Positions 42,062 through 55,577 of a DNA stretch of 64,000 bases are shown here, in pieces. The notes beneath the pieces are model-generated. The model saw only the letters and a program-made list of their open reading frames with translations, had not been told where the DNA came from and did not search any database. The translations under genes and the position numbers were made by a program. The stretch is taken from assembly GCA_023213395.1 (NCBI GenBank), contig CM041465.1, positions 26,109,741 to 26,173,740 of the forward strand, written 5' to 3'. Origin of the DNA: Cycas panzhihuaensis (Eukaryota; Cycadophyta). Every line of letters begins with the position of its first letter. Within the stretch, counting starts at the first letter, position 1.

Positions 42062-43529
42062 AGAGAGAGTGTTGAGCCCATTTGTAGGTGTAGAGTTTTT
42101 TGTAGAGATGTGACATGGATATAAGTTACAAAAGAAGTGGACTCATGGTGCCTTCTAGAAATGGAAATATTAAATATTGATAAGAGTGATATGAAGGATA
42201 CTTAAACAAATGAAGTTTATAGCTATGGGTTGATGGAATTGTCATTAACTCTAGGTCAATAAATAGTCATGACCTGAATCAAATACATTAGTGTCAGATT
42301 TATATTGGTTTGAAAACTTAATAAAATTATCTTTGAGAGGGGATATGTTAGATGCATACAAGACAATAGGGATAATTTTATCCTTTACCATAAATTTTAA
42401 ACTATAGACTAAATCCCCACTTTTATATTAAGGGGAGATGTTAGAGTGGCAGTTTAAGTTAACCACTTATGGTTAATTCTGGGTGGCAATTAATTAATGT
42501 TAAGCCAAATGGTATAAATACCAAAAGTTGCAACCATTGGATAATGCACCATTTGGGGTGTCACATAAAATTCTAGGTGGCATGAATTAACCATATCAAG
42601 GAAGATATATCAATTAAGATTAGAAGAAATATCGTTAACCATTTTTTTTAGTGTGTGGAATTATTTCTAAAAGGGTTTTCTCATATAAACCTATGTACAA
42701 TATACCTATGCTCTTTTACATATGCTTATATATATATATGATTAAGATCCTAGTTGTTAAAAATGCATGATTATAATTTCATGTTTCTTTGTAGTAGGGA
42801 ATATGTTCAAATATCAATTGTCTTCACATGTGTGATTATTAGACTTTTTGGATTTGATATCATAATGCCATTTATCAAATACCTTATAATTACCATAGGA
42901 TTGAATCACGTCAACATGGAGGAATTTGTCATTAAGATTAAAATATATTATATGATCATCATAAGAGCATAGTGTCAACAATAATGAACATCAAACATTC
43001 AATATTAAGACATAAGTTTTAATGCAATAAAATCTCAAGATGAGGAAACATCCACCATTAAATGAATAGGATATCATTACTAAAGATATTTAACAAGTAT
43101 ATAATGACATCACATTTGGTTCTATTAGGGAAGTACTAGGTGTCTTCATGAGTTATAATGAATATGATATGCTCTTATATAGAAGTACTTCACCTTATTA
43201 ATGACTAATGAGGTTACACTAATTATCCACTAATGAGATCATATGTGAAAACCTTAGCAACATTCAATCAAATGAGAGTTTACATAATTTTAATGTTGCC
43301 CATACTTATCACAACTTTTAGATGGCATGTCTAATGTATAATGACTTTATCACAATAATAACACTATTAGATATTATTAAATTGCTACCACGGATTGACC
43401 ATAGATTAAATGTTACTTTCTAATACTACCTATTAATGTTTAATATGTATTTTTACTGTAACATCATCAATTTATCTTCCTTTTTAGGTTGCTTCATATG
43501 TATTTCAGTGAGTGGAAGGACAATATAGA
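42062..43529. other. AT-rich DNA with possible LTR end and RT-like scrap
   Basis: TTAAGGGGAGATGTTAGAG at 42,438-42,456 has the look of a polypurine tract followed by an LTR start (TGTTAG), but no partner is seen. 42,835-42,915 resembles 325-400 (TTTTTGGxTTTGATAT..ATCAAATACCTTA), so a piece of the copy A gypsy RT family may lie here on the minus strand. Nothing else recognised. Confidence 0.3.
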
Positions 43530-45190
43530 ACTTATTATGATGGTGAATCAACTCTGGGGGATCACCAAGGCAAAAGTGGACATGATTCCATTAGACCATA
43601 AGGAGCAAATTTGTCTCAAAGAGAAGTAATTTATGGCTGTAGGACTATTGAAACTATCGCTAGTGATGGATTGGAGAGCGTTGGTTCATAATCTAGACGA
43701 ACCGACTGAGATATAGAAAAAACTATGTGATATATTTGAAAAGAAGTAGAGGAATAGACATCTTATATTGATATTAGAATTACTCAACTCACGTGTGGAG
43801 GATGAGAACATCAACTCCTACCTTAACAAGATTACATACTTAAAGAATAAGCTAGAGGAACTGAAGTCAAACTTGATTGATGATGCATTGCTATTTATAA
43901 TAATCATGTCGAAACTGCTGGCTTCCTTTGCCATATTCCAGACCATTTATGGTAGAGATAAAGTAATGGAAGAAAAGATGTTTGATGGGGTTGAAAAAAC
44001 TAATTCTAATAGAGGATGCTAAGCTTAAACATCATGGTATGCTTGGAGGTTCTGGTTCAAGTTAGGCCTTAGCTATGAAAACTTAGAGGAAGGAGGCGAC
44101 TAAGGAGGAGAAGATCACACAGAGGTCAGGAGAAAGTTCTTAAGACAAAAAGAAGTTCAATGGAAAATGCAATTACTACAAGAAGGATGGTCACAATGAG
44201 AAGAACTATTAGTTCAAGCATCGTGACAAACAAAAAGTCAACTAGGATAATAAAGGGAAGAACGTTACTGCTCACTGCATCCAAGTAAAGGCCTTATTAG
44301 CCAAATTAGATCAGAGAGATTATTGGGTGCTTGACTCTAGAGTACATAAGCACATTTCTTACTAAAAGGGAACTTTAATACGATGACTTCAAATAAGAGT
44401 GGTGCTAAGATTATCTTTGGAGATGCTCACGTTTTGTCAGTAGAAGATATCAGTGAAATTTCCATTACAGGAGGTAAATTTATCAGGATATATTGTGTAC
44501 CAAAGATACAGTTGAACCTTCTTTCATCCCAAGAGATCTACAAACAAGGTATGAAGGTGGATCTCTAAGATGATAAATTTCTAATTAAGGATCCAAAATA
44601 GAACTTTGTTATCATAGCTATTGGGAAAGTTAGGGACAACTTCTGGGTGTTTGAGAAGTTTCAATCTCAGAAAAAGTCTTACACCTTTGTTACTAGCACG
44701 GATGATGTGAGTAAGTTGTGGCACAACTGCGTATGTCACCTTAATTATATGAGTAATGCACTGTTAAAGAGGTTGAAGATAGTGGAAGGATTGTTGTTGG
44801 TTACCTACTCAGATGGTGTGTGCGAAGGGTGTATGTATGGTAAGCACCACCACTATCCTTTTGCTCAAGATAATGCCTAGATAGCTAAGGAGAAGCTAGA
44901 GCTTATACATTCAGACATAATGGGTCCTCTTCCGAACCCTTCGATATCTGAAGCTCGTTATACCCTTGTATTTGTAGATGACTACACTAAGAAGGCCTGG
45001 GTTTACTTTTTCAAGAACAAGTCAGACGTGTTTGATCGCTTTTGTGACTAGAAAGTGATGGTTAAAAATGAATGTGATAAGAAAATAAAGTCGTTAAGAA
45101 ACAATAATGGCAAGGAATATGACAACAATGTATTTAATTAGTTTTTTTGCAATCATGGTATAAAGTGTGAATTTATGGTCCCATATCTTT
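43530..45190 (+). pseudogene. Truncated Ty1/copia gag-protease-integrase
   Basis: Gag from about 43,533: MVNQLWGITKAKVDM, LDEPTEI, KKLCDIFEKK, ENINSYLNKITYLKNKLEEL (UBN2-type). Zinc knuckle KCNYYKKDGHNEKNY (44,165-44,210) has lost two cysteines. Protease DYWVLDSRVHKHIS (DSG to DSR). Pre-integrase KLWHNCVCHLNYMSNALLKRL and CEGCMYGKHHHYPF. Integrase LIHSDIMGPLPNPS and FVDDYTKKAWVYFFKNKSDVF, then KSLRNNNGKEYDNNVFN, where the D of RTDNG is lost. Homology ends near 45,190, so RT and RNase H are absent. Five or more stops, mostly TAG for TGG/CAG. It is a different family from the 22-30 kb copia. Confidence 0.8.
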
Positions 45191-45662
45191 GCTTTTATTA
45201 TATCAAAGAACCTTTTGCAAGTGATGTAATATTGTCAATTACTACATAAGTGATCAATATAAATAAGGTGGTTTCTTCATTCTGTTTATTAATTTTAGCC
45301 TAATGAATTGGTCAACAACTGTCCTTATTCTAAAATTTCAACAATCAAATAATAAAGTCACTCTTTCTTTTCATCATTAAATAAGGTTCTCTTTGTCCTT
45401 GAAAAATGCATTAAACATATGAAATACCTAATATGAGCCAACTTACAATATTCTTGAGCATCTTATCACTGAAAAATCCATCAACCTAAGTTATAAATGC
45501 ATGATGGAACCATTAACCAACACATTGAGTGTCAATATGCTTTAAACAAACCCCAAGGAAGAATATGTAAAACTCATCAATCTTCACTTCATTCACTTTT
45601 AATGATTGAAAATTGTATTAAATCTTTGTCAAATAGGTCCAAATGACTAGTTGCCTCAAATC
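45191..45662. other. AT-rich DNA, nothing recognised
   Basis: Sequence between the copia truncation and the solo LTR. No motif. Confidence 0.4.
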
Positions 45663-45960
45663 TGAAATGGGTTAATGTCACAAGGTCATTACATTAGTTA
45701 ATTATTTCTAAAAAGGGTCTTAAGTAAACTTTAAATTAGATCACTAAAGTAAAATGCACTTTCATGTGCATTATGTGTAATTTCATTTCACCTAACTCTA
45801 ATGCTCCTTCTCTCAATATAAAAGTAAAAGCTCAATGGAGGAGGCTCATTCTTACCTCCCCATTTTGTGAGAGCTACTCTCTTTCTCTCAAGTCTCTCTT
45901 GCTCCCATGTTTACCTTTATATTTAGTGCATGGATATGAAGGATAGATCCACTCTTTTCA
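45663..45960 (+). repeat. Solo LTR of the 22-30 kb copia family
   Basis: 298 bp, TGAAATGGGTTAATG..GATCCACTCTTTTCA, the reverse complement of 22,333-22,629 including the 46-bp part missing from 29,626-29,876. Flanks AAATC (45,658-45,662) and AAATT (45,961-45,965) differ at one base and look like a target duplication. No purine tract or primer site beside it, so it is a solo LTR left by recombination. Confidence 0.85.
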
Positions 45961-48900
45961 AAATTTTTATGAATTTTCTATCCACTACAATTGATGGTTT
46001 TATGTGTGGACTTCATATGATAAAGCTAAGATAAAAATTTGATGTCGTCTCATCAAAAATCAATATGAAGTTTCAAAATATAACTTAACTCATGTTTTAT
46101 ATTTTTGCTTAAGGATCTTGGTAATGTGAATTACGTATATGACTGCTAGTTATGAGTTGGGGTTTTGGACACCAAACACAATTAAAATTCACTTTAATTT
46201 GTTATGACTTAGGGTTAAATAATTTTAACAGTCATTCAATTTTTGATTTTGGGTGAAGGTGATGATTTGTATAGGCAGTAAATAAATTGTGTTATTTCGC
46301 TTTTTCTCCTTGGTGTTTCTTCTATGTTGTCCAACTTCTCTATGGGTATAATGTCTAGCATTCTTACTATAGTTTGTGTTGGCCTAAGTGCCATCAAATC
46401 CTCCATTCTTTTTAATATGAATACAGTTGTTTCATTTAGCAATTTTGTCATATACCTCTATGTATCTTATATTATTAGTTTCCACATGCCCTTCAACATT
46501 TTTCTTTCTACTCACCTTTTTTATATGCAAACCTCTATGGCATGCTACTTGCATGTTTATGGGATTGCAGTCTTTATATGTATCTTCCTTGCTTAGCGAA
46601 TGATCCATTAATGCTTTTGTCTAAACTACCATTTTTTTTATTACTTGATGCATTTCCTATTGGAGGGTTGTCACCATCCTACATGCCATATGCCCTCCTC
46701 TAGGAATTTCCCATTTGAGGGTTTCCTTGAACCATATGCACCTATATATATTATATCACTTTGAATGACAAACCAACATACTGCTATAACTTTTTTCTTA
46801 CTCTATTCTTTGCAATTTTGCCCTTATCTTGAGGGTATTCACTTCATATTTCAATCCATATATTCTACACAAAAATATTTCGCAAACTTATCATAAACTT
46901 CTTTTGGACTTATTTTATTCTCAAAAACTCTTAATTTCTAATGTTTGTGGTTTTCTCATGACCTACGATATCCACCCTCTCAATTCCTTCTACTTGTGAT
47001 TTTATGTTATTCTTTATTGTTGATTGGTGGATTCTCTCACAATGGTGTAATCTAGCTATGAATTAATTCATGCTAACTATCTTATAATTGGTGTATTAAC
47101 TTCTATAAATGTAGGGCCATAATCTATCATAATCATTAAAATGCTCACAACCAACAAATGATGGGTGATTTTATCATATCTCAATAATGTCTTAGCAATT
47201 AGTGCTTTTTTTTTCCTAGCAATTGAGAGATCCAAATTAGGCATCTCATCATTAGGCTTCTTCTAAGTAAATCTGGACAACAGTCTTGCACAAGCTTTCA
47301 CGAGTTGTCACCATAGATTTTTACATAGACTTATTACTCAACTTCATAGACATGTTATTATAAATCTATTTTCTACTGGACTTTGTGTGAATTTTGAAAC
47401 CCTTTCCTTTAACTATCAACAACATTAATGATGAGCTCATAATTTATTTGAAAACATTTGAACTTATACACTATGCATTAATTTTATTTTTTATCTACAC
47501 TAAGTCTTTAATTCTTCCCCTCAAATGAAAATTCTTCCTCAAATTTTTGATTTAATTTAGAATTGGTTTATGATGATTTTTATAATTGATCTAAAAATTT
47601 TAACTATTAATTTTCCAAACTTTTCATTGATAATTTTCCTTGTTGGGCCAACTTCTTGCAAATAGAAACTTATTTTCTTATAACTTTAGATTTGAGAATT
47701 GATCTCTTTATCTCACTTTAAGAATTGATCTATTTTGGGTGATTATATACTACATGCTTGGAGGCACTACCATACTTATAAAAGCCATTTTAAAAAAAAT
47801 GTAATTTAATTTAATAAAACTTGGTAGAATTTGAAATTCACACTTTAAACATCAATTGATTTCTTGATAATATGTTACTTGGTATATGCATTCACCAATA
47901 ACATATATCATTCAAAAATTTTACTTTAAACTAACATACGAACCTACTTTTCACCACTTATTTGAGTTATTTATAGGGTTTAAGATTTTTCTTCAATTTT
48001 ATTAAATCACATAATAGGTTTGAACTTTGAATGGTCTCTTCATTTTTTCCATCATATGTGTTTATCTCTAATGCCTAAATTTGGTTTAGTAGACGTCACA
48101 ACTATAAATTTTATCTTGAACATTGACTACTAATTGCACCTTATTATCTTTCTATCACATTTTTAATCCTTACGTTTTGAGCTATACTTTTGTTTTTCTA
48201 TAATATATTGGGAAAATACTTTACCACAAGGGTTTCATGGACTTATTGAATACATTAGGCACATCTATTTCTACTTCCAACCTCTAACAAATATGCTCCA
48301 CCATGTTTACATTTGAAATTAGTTGATCTATCAATCATGTTTAAGACTCTCAACATCTAACCTAATGGTAGCATTCCTCCATGGGCATTTTACGCTTGTT
48401 TATAAGACTTTCATCTAACATCAACAAAATACACCTGAAACTATAGATTGATTCATAATATCTTATAAAGAAAAATATTTATATTTACTTCCAAACTGAA
48501 GTGCTTCCCAAACAAATTGGGGCTCCGTTTTAATAATATGTTAAAGTAATTACATACTTAATAAAGTTATAAATAGACCATTGTTGCCCTACCATACCTA
48601 TCACCATCTCACACACCCTATGAGACTTTGTCTATACTTTCCTAAACTTCATCAAACAATAATTATTCATGTCTTTCAACTCAACAAGTTTTAGTAATTA
48701 GTATTTACCTTTATATTAACACATGTCATAGAATTATATTTCACTAGATTTTTTTCATAGTATACCAATTTTGCGCCCCTTTGATAATTTTCACAATTGT
48801 TTCTATTTTTGGATTCTTCACAATTGGGGTCACCTTCACAATAACTCTAAAATAAGGATTCTCTTCTTAACTTTGCATTATAGGCTTACAACTTATTTTA

Positions 48901-49224
48901 ATTTGTATTATAACTTTGAACCTAGCTTTCTAGTAGCAAATCCTTCTCTAAAGGCACTTATAAATGCCTATAGAATCTCTCCTATCTTAGAGAAGTTGCA
49001 TAAAACCATGGATTATCCTTGAATACTAAAGATTATCACCACATGTGTGAACTCCACTACAAACACTTTTCCTCTTATGACAACATATTGATGTTACTGG
49101 CTACTACTTACACTTGTATTAGCTTTACCTTATAGGGTGATCAAGCCTACATAGGAGCCTGCTACTCTACTATGACTTTCAAACTTATAGAATCACCTTT
49201 AATACCTGTATTCTATGTGCATGG
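45961..49224. other. AT-rich DNA, nothing recognised
   Basis: No coding, LTR pair or RNA gene supported. Part of it, near 49,224, may belong to the duplicated segment, since the left limit of copy A lies outside the window. Confidence 0.5.
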
Positions 49225-49693
49225 GCCTATATGTATAATAAACATTCATAAAATAAAAATTCATAATGCAACATTATCATTAATTTTTGAAAGTCTAGTT
49301 TTCATCCTATATGTAGTTCATTAACTTATTATGTCTTACAATTTTACTAGTTACCATTAGCATATTCCTAATTCCATGATTTAATAAGCTCTTCATAGTT
49401 CTTTGTTGTCTCATGGCTACTTTTAATAAGTTCTTGATTCATGATCTACCATACAATCTTTCACCTACCTACTTTATACATACAAACTCACTCTTACTTT
49501 ATATATATATGCTTATATTTTCTTGATACAGGAATCTCTAATAACATATTAGATTTTTTGGGTTTGATATTATCATAAAGATAATTATCAAATACCTTAC
49601 AATTATGATAGGTTCAAATCACATCTTTCTTTCTTTCTGTATGATACAAATCTTATAGTACCCTGATCATAAGTCAATTTTTGAAAACTATAG

Positions 49694-49924
49694 TGCTCTA
49701 CGCATTCCATCTAATAAATCATTTATGCATGTAATAGGATAATGATTTTCATCATTAATTTGTTTAACCATCGGTAATCTATATATATCAGATATGATCC
49801 ATCTTTTTTGGGATTGACTACAACTAATGATGTAAATAGGCTTGAACTAGTTGTGAGGTATCCTTGACTTAGTAATTCCCTTATGATATTTTAAATTTCT
49901 CTCTCTAGTTGATAAGGGTGTCTA
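49694..49924 (-). pseudogene. Ty3/gypsy RT fragment (copy B)
   Basis: Equivalent of 470-700 with the same PKKDGS core and the same broken frame; cut at 49,925 by the 416-bp LTR. Confidence 0.65.
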
Positions 49925-50342
49925 TGTTAAAACATAATTTTTAATGTGGATTTATTGTACACATATACTTCTCATCATTCACTTATATTGAGATATATAA
50001 GATGCACAAATATCTATGCTATCACTTTATTGGATGATGTAAAGTCTTGTTATATTTGATAGACTACTTATGAGGTGATTTTACTATTTATATGTACACT
50101 TACCACTTGAGAACTTGAGCAAGGAGAGAGGAGAAAGATGTAAACCTTATGATGATAAGTAGAGTCCTATCTCCACCTTCTCCCATGGTATTTTTCATAA
50201 TGGGCTTTCCATATATATATATCTTAGTGTCCATCTTATGGTGTTTACTTTACATGTTTGATATTTGATAGTTATGTTGATTAATTCACTATATGTACAT
50301 ACTCATGAGTTTATTATTATTACATCTTTTATATTTTTAACA
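49925..50342 (+). repeat. 416-bp-family LTR, first copy (copy B)
   Basis: TGTTAAAAC..TTTTTAACA, followed by TGGTATCATAGC. Partner of 701-1,116. Confidence 0.85.
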
Positions 50343-50507
50343 TGGTATCATAGCAACTTTGGTACCTATTTTAATATTGTATCAAAATAGAGTTGAATCT
50401 AAGTTACTATGGTGAGGTGAAAATCTTATCAATCAAGCCTACCAAGCCTATGACAAGAGCCAGATATGAGGTATTATTTGTTGAACTAGATATATGAATA
50501 TACCAAT

Positions 50508-50717
50508 TGTTGGAAAATAGACCTGCAATAAGATATTCACAAACAGAACAAAACACACCTCCATAGGATCAAGGTACCTCAAATTGTATTAACAAAACAT
50601 CCTTACAACAACTTCAATATGATACACTATGCTGTGTATTTATAATACATATCAATATAGTGAGAGTGGAACCCACTTACATGTGGGATAAAATAAATGT
50701 GCATTAATATTCCAATA
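50508..50717 (-). repeat. 3' LTR of the short TR-GAG
   Basis: 210 bp; lacks 13 bp (GAACAATACCCTT region) present in the other LTR. Bordered on the right by CTCCCCCTTAATG, the complement of the polypurine tract. Confidence 0.9.
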
Positions 50718-50740
50718 CTCCCCCTTAATGCATATTTGGA

Positions 50741-51821
50741 TCATTTGTACTTGTAATGCCTTGTCCTTGGAAGTGTCTTGAAAATGATGTCTTCAACTTG
50801 ATCCTTGTCTTCAAACTTGTAGTGATGTCTTTGTTGTAGAATGATGTCTTTATCTTGATTTGTGTCTTTAATTATGTACTGATGTCTTTGTAGGATGATG
50901 TCCTCAACTTGATTTAAGTCTTCAATCATGTAGTGATGATGTTGATGTAAAATCATGATTCTTCATTGTGCCTAGTCTAGTTTGATTTTGATATAGATCC
51001 TGTAAATAACCATCTTCAGTCACAACTTGCATATTATCATTATCCTGTATAAACTCTTTATCACCATGTACAATAGTGATTTCTTCAACCTTAGGAGTGG
51101 AGTCTTGATCAACTTGCATACTCTTTGAACTTAAAACAATGCTCAAAGAAGAAATATTATTCAAACTTGAATCAATACTTAAAGTAGGAATATCATCAAT
51201 ATAAGACTCCTCCTTTATAGGATCATCATATTCATATTTAATTTCTCTTGAAATCAATTCATCACTTTCAATATCTTTATCTATAATCTCATCAATGCAT
51301 TCAACAGTAGAAGTTTCATTAGTACTCAGACATTCTTCATCTTGACATGTTGTTTCATCAGTGTTGATGATACTTTCTTCATTTGTTGTACTTATACCAT
51401 AACTAGCCTTAATTGCTTTTTCAATCATTCATTGTGTTTCTTCATGAGTTTGTTCAAATACTTCCCTTAGAAAATCCCAAGCTTCTTTAGCATTACTTAT
51501 ATGTAGAATCATAGGAATGACAAAATGGAATTTGGAAGGAAGATCAACCTCATTGAATGTAGCACGAATCATAATGAATGCTTTTCTATCTTTCTTCTCA
51601 AGCATTTCTTTTTCTTCTTCATCCTTAGGGATATCATATTCATCAGTAACAATCTCCGACAAGCATCTAGCTATGAATAGACATCTCATCTTAATTGTCC
51701 AAAAGAAGTAGTCTTCACTATTACACTTAGGTACTGGAAGAAATGAATCCCTTAAGTAATATTCATTTGTTTCAGGAGTATATATAACCACATCATTATC
51801 CTCCATGATTGTAAATGTCAT
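50741..51821 (-). pseudogene. Gag-like protein of the short TR-GAG (nearly intact)
   Basis: Starts at 51,821 (MTFTIMEDNDVVIYTPETN). Reads DYFFWTIKMRCLFIARCLSE, DEYDIPKDEEEKEMLEKKDR, FHFVIPMILHISNAKEAWDF, LREVFEQTHEETQ, one TGA (51,426-51,428), then MIEKAIKASYG and a long acidic region (DETTCQDEECLSTNETSTVE). There is no zinc knuckle. A frame change near 50,950 leads into three ~20-residue repeats: HHYMIEDLNQVEDIILQRHQ, YIIKDTNQDKDIILQQR, HHYKFEDKDQVEDIIFKT. Predicted capsid-type protein, with a UBN2-like N-terminal half. It is the best-preserved member in the window and useful as the family reference. Confidence 0.75.
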
Positions 51822-52614
51822 TTTCTAACACCATGTCCCTTTTCCAATCAACAAATTCACCCATCAATCTCAACAAACTTTCTCATGTCTTATGTCCCTC
51901 ATATCACTAACTTCATCATCACATCATTGCTTTATGCATCTCACATATTGTCAAATAGTCACATACAAAGAATATCTGAAGCACTTTCTTCACCATAGAA
52001 TCAAAGCTTATATCACATACATCTCACAGGAATCATGCATACCTCATGTCACAATTAAATCGCCAAGACACATCACACTTCACTTAATTGCCTAAAACAC
52101 AACTTATGCCACAACACCACTCAACAAAGTTTGTTTCCCTATAACTCATGTATCTTCAATAAAAGAAACTCATCCTTCTTTGCCCATTCAATCAATTAGA
52201 ACACATCATCAAACATGCTTGATCTCATTCTTAACACGCTCAATAATTGCTTAATCTTGTCATGTAACCTCACATGCAACAAGCACCTCATTGCCTCAAA
52301 TCATTGTCTTTCTTACCCTCAAATTAGCTTTGTTATGCCCATCAAGTCCCTGAGCCAAAGTTATGGCTCTTTGAAGTTGAGGTTGTAGATTTGTCCCAAA
52401 AATATGGTGACAGAGAAAATGCAAGCTGAAATTAATTCTGTTATAATTTTCACACTTTCACCCTAAAATCTATAGTGCGACCACTTAAATTTTACAGAAT
52501 AAGTCATTTCATCTCAATTTATCCATTACTTTTTAGAAATTTCAATGTTATGGCACCTCCCAAATCACTGCTCTAAACAAAAACACCTCTCTCAACTTAG
52601 GAGCTCCGATACCA

Positions 52615-52837
52615 TGTTGGAAAATAGACCTGCAATAAGATATTCACAAATAGAACAAAACACACCTCCACAGGATCGAACAATACCCTTAAGGTACCTC
52701 AAATTGTATTAACAAAACATCCTTACAACAACTTCAATATGATACACTATGTTGTGTATTTATAATACATATCAATATAGTGAGAGTGGAACCCACTTGC
52801 ATGTGGGACAAAACAAATGTGCATTAATATTCCAACA
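52615..52837 (-). repeat. 5' LTR of the short TR-GAG
   Basis: 223 bp, followed on the minus strand by the initiator-Met primer binding site. TATAAATAC (minus) near 52,755 is a possible TATA box. Confidence 0.9.
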
Positions 52838-54245
52838 CCAATGACATGCATAATAGATTACTAGGCACATGAAGCCAGTCAAACCATATACAATAGCTAT
52901 AATAGATACTGATGGTATGTTAATATGTTAATTTTACCTGGATATTTCATTTATGCATGATGGGCCCTATATTCAAAGCATTTAAGTACTCAAATCAGTC
53001 TACAAGAAATGATTATATTTAGTCTATAAGTAAAGGCTTTTGTGAGTGTCCTTTAATGGATTTGCTATTGCTCATGGACCATTCTAAAGGTATTTGTGAG
53101 TATCTCACATTGAGATTTACTACCAAAATGAGAACACTCCATCAGTACGCACTAAACAGGTAGCAGGCATGCACAATAGTATGTTGATTGGTGTATTAAT
53201 AACAACATGAAAGGTACATAGCATGTAACAATTGTAATAAATTACATGTTTACAAGGGTAATCTTTCATTATAAAATATGGATGATTTACATATACATGG
53301 CATGAATTATTAATTGAAGGCATGACTACTTAGGTTATAACTGAATGTTAAACCCTAGATGATGGTATAAATTATTTTGTTGAATATGTATAAATTACAC
53401 ATATTTATATTTGATTTCAGCATGAAAATTTACATTACATGTAAACAAATTTTACATATGATAGCATGAGAATATTATTAGAGATCTTAGTAGCTATATC
53501 ATGAGGGGAGAAATAGGGACATCATTGGCCTTTCTATCATGAAAGTGACACTATGCAGATCTTACTATTTATGACATAGTTAATGGCTATCTACCTTAAT
53601 CATAGTTGCCACAATGTTGAATACCCTGATTTATTGTCATATGTCTCCATGTAGAAGTAATTTGATAGTTATAGATGCAAATAGTTAGATTTTACCCTCA
53701 TTGCCATATATAGCTGAGGAAACAAAGGATGTCCATGGAGAATCCTTGCAATAGACGCAACAACCATATTCAAAGTTTAAATCACTCTGCCCACACTACC
53801 TACTTGTAGCAATGTATTTGAGGATTGTGATATATGCCCAAACACCCTCTAAATAGATTAAAAGGTAGTTGCATAATCAATTAATTGAGATATAACATAG
53901 ACAAATTCGAAAGGAAAAATTTATCATACTATAGCAAGAGATAATATATAGAGAGCCACTTTCCCATTGCATGCCCTAACACTCACTCAAATTAATGAAA
54001 ATGCAGATTAGAATGCCATGGTCCTTATGTAGCCCATAGATATGCCCCAACTAATGCACACATGCTAGCATTCATACCATTACAGACCAATCAAAGTTTA
54101 TCGAGGAAACATTCAAAGACATAATCAAATTTTTTAGCATATAAAATTTGATTTTGTAGAGTCACCTTATTTGTTAAAGTTTAAAAAAATTACGATTGAT
54201 TTTATGAATTTAATTAGATTTCATAAATTTTAAGATCTAGTTTTA

Positions 54246-54314
54246 GCCCCTTGCAGTTCAGTAGGCAGTCATATGGAGAGTCCATAGGACCAAGGATTAA
54301 TCTTCAAGGGGGTG
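54246..54314 (+). other. tRNA-like module (copy B)
   Basis: Equivalent of 2,685-2,752; GCCCCTTG / CAAGGGGG pairing kept, A box CAGTTCAGTAGG, B box further decayed. Confidence 0.3.
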
Positions 54315-55382
54315 AACATCAAATTTTAAATAAACTAAATTGTATGATTTTTGATTTTTTTTAATTTATATTTCATATTTGATAAGATTTCAGATCCATT
54401 TCCATTTTCTTAAGGATTATGCACTTTTTATATGGGTCACTGGTACGTTTTCTTTCATATCTCATCACTCATATATTAGAATTAGTTATCATCTATTGCA
54501 TTAGAAAGAAGACCTCAAGATAGTCAAAATGAGTGGTCACATAACCTATTTTGGATAATAGATGATAGAGAAAATTTAGGGTAAAGTTGATACAATGACT
54601 TTAAATATCATTTTGGACTAATTCCATGTCTATTTTTAGGAGAATTTCAGTTAATTATGATGCTTTTTATAGCTCCAAACATGATGGTAATATTATTTTT
54701 GAGGAATAGTAGATGAAAATTAAAGTTTAGTTTAAAATCAAGTATTTTAAGGCCTATTTATGACATTTTAAGGCTAATTTCAATTGAAACATTTTCATTA
54801 AGTGAATCACTTTATGAATTTATGACATATGAAATCCTTGATATGTTAGTTTTTTATTTTCCCCTTGGCAACACTATATTTGGTTTAGTGGATGGCAAAA
54901 ACCTTAATCAAACATATAGATTACATGGTTATTGAAGTAGTTTTTCACGATCTATACTATTTGTTGATGTTATCTAATTAGATGTTAAGTATATATTGCC
55001 TTATTATAGTTAACTTGCCTTAACTAGGTAGTTTGACCTGTTCTTAGAGTTGATTGTTCAAGATAAAATCTAGCTATCACTTAATCCAATTGATGTTACA
55101 CTTTAATACAACACACTCAATTGTGTTTTCCCTATAAGCAATTTAGAAGGATGATGAACCATATATTTGAAGTAATTTCCTAGAGAACTAGCAATTAAAG
55201 TGGTTAGTCACCCATGTATTTTAATAGATGAATATTATTTTATATAGACTTAGATATCACTTTTGTTGATCATCCAACTTAATGTTGATTGAAAGTAGTC
55301 ATATAGGTGAAGATATGAAGATGTGCAAAAACACTCTATATATGTCATTTTTATATAGGTTAATGCCTGGTGAAGATAAGCA

Positions 55383-55510
55383 TATAATTATAGGTTTTTT
55401 ATAGATTACAAATGATACTACATATAAGATACAAGATATAGTTATAGGTTATTTATAGATTATAAGTGATACTACATATAAGATATATTTATAGGATACA
55501 GTTATAGGTT
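55383..55510. repeat. 54-bp tandem repeat, two units plus a partial (copy B)
   Basis: One unit fewer than copy A (3,815-3,990). Confidence 0.85.
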
Positions 55511-55577
55511 GCAGGTTCCATCATATAGGTTGAAGACTCGAGATCAAGAATCAAGGATATTAAACATTATGGGGGGG

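Larger units (their letters stand above)
50508..52837 (-). mobile_element. Short gag-only LTR element (TR-GAG-like), unique to copy B
   Basis: LTRs 50,508-50,717 and 52,615-52,837, TGTTGGAA..TTCCAACA, flanked by CCAAT on both sides (50,503-50,507 and 52,838-52,842). Copy A keeps the empty site ATACCAATGA at 1,275-1,284. On the minus strand: primer binding site TGGTATCGGAGCTC (52,601-52,614), ~0.8-kb leader, gag (50,741-51,821), polypurine tract. It is the same family as the 4.84-kb form but without the first ~2.7 kb of leader, including the homeodomain-like part. The LTRs differ by seven substitutions, all transitions, plus one 13-bp gap, so this is the youngest insertion in the window. Confidence 0.92.
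50343..55577 (+). other. Internal region of 416-bp-LTR element (copy B)
   Basis: Equivalent of 1,117-4,064, interrupted by the short TR-GAG (50,508-52,837). Otherwise non-coding; ends in a G7 purine tract at 55,571-55,577. Confidence 0.7.

Noticed and set aside
46236-46596. 71- and 90-codon frames
   Set aside because: Hydrophobic AT-rich noise on opposite strands of the same DNA; nothing recognisable.
48771-49022. 83-codon plus-strand frame
   Set aside because: No homology seen and no conserved neighbour; typical chance frame in AT-rich DNA.
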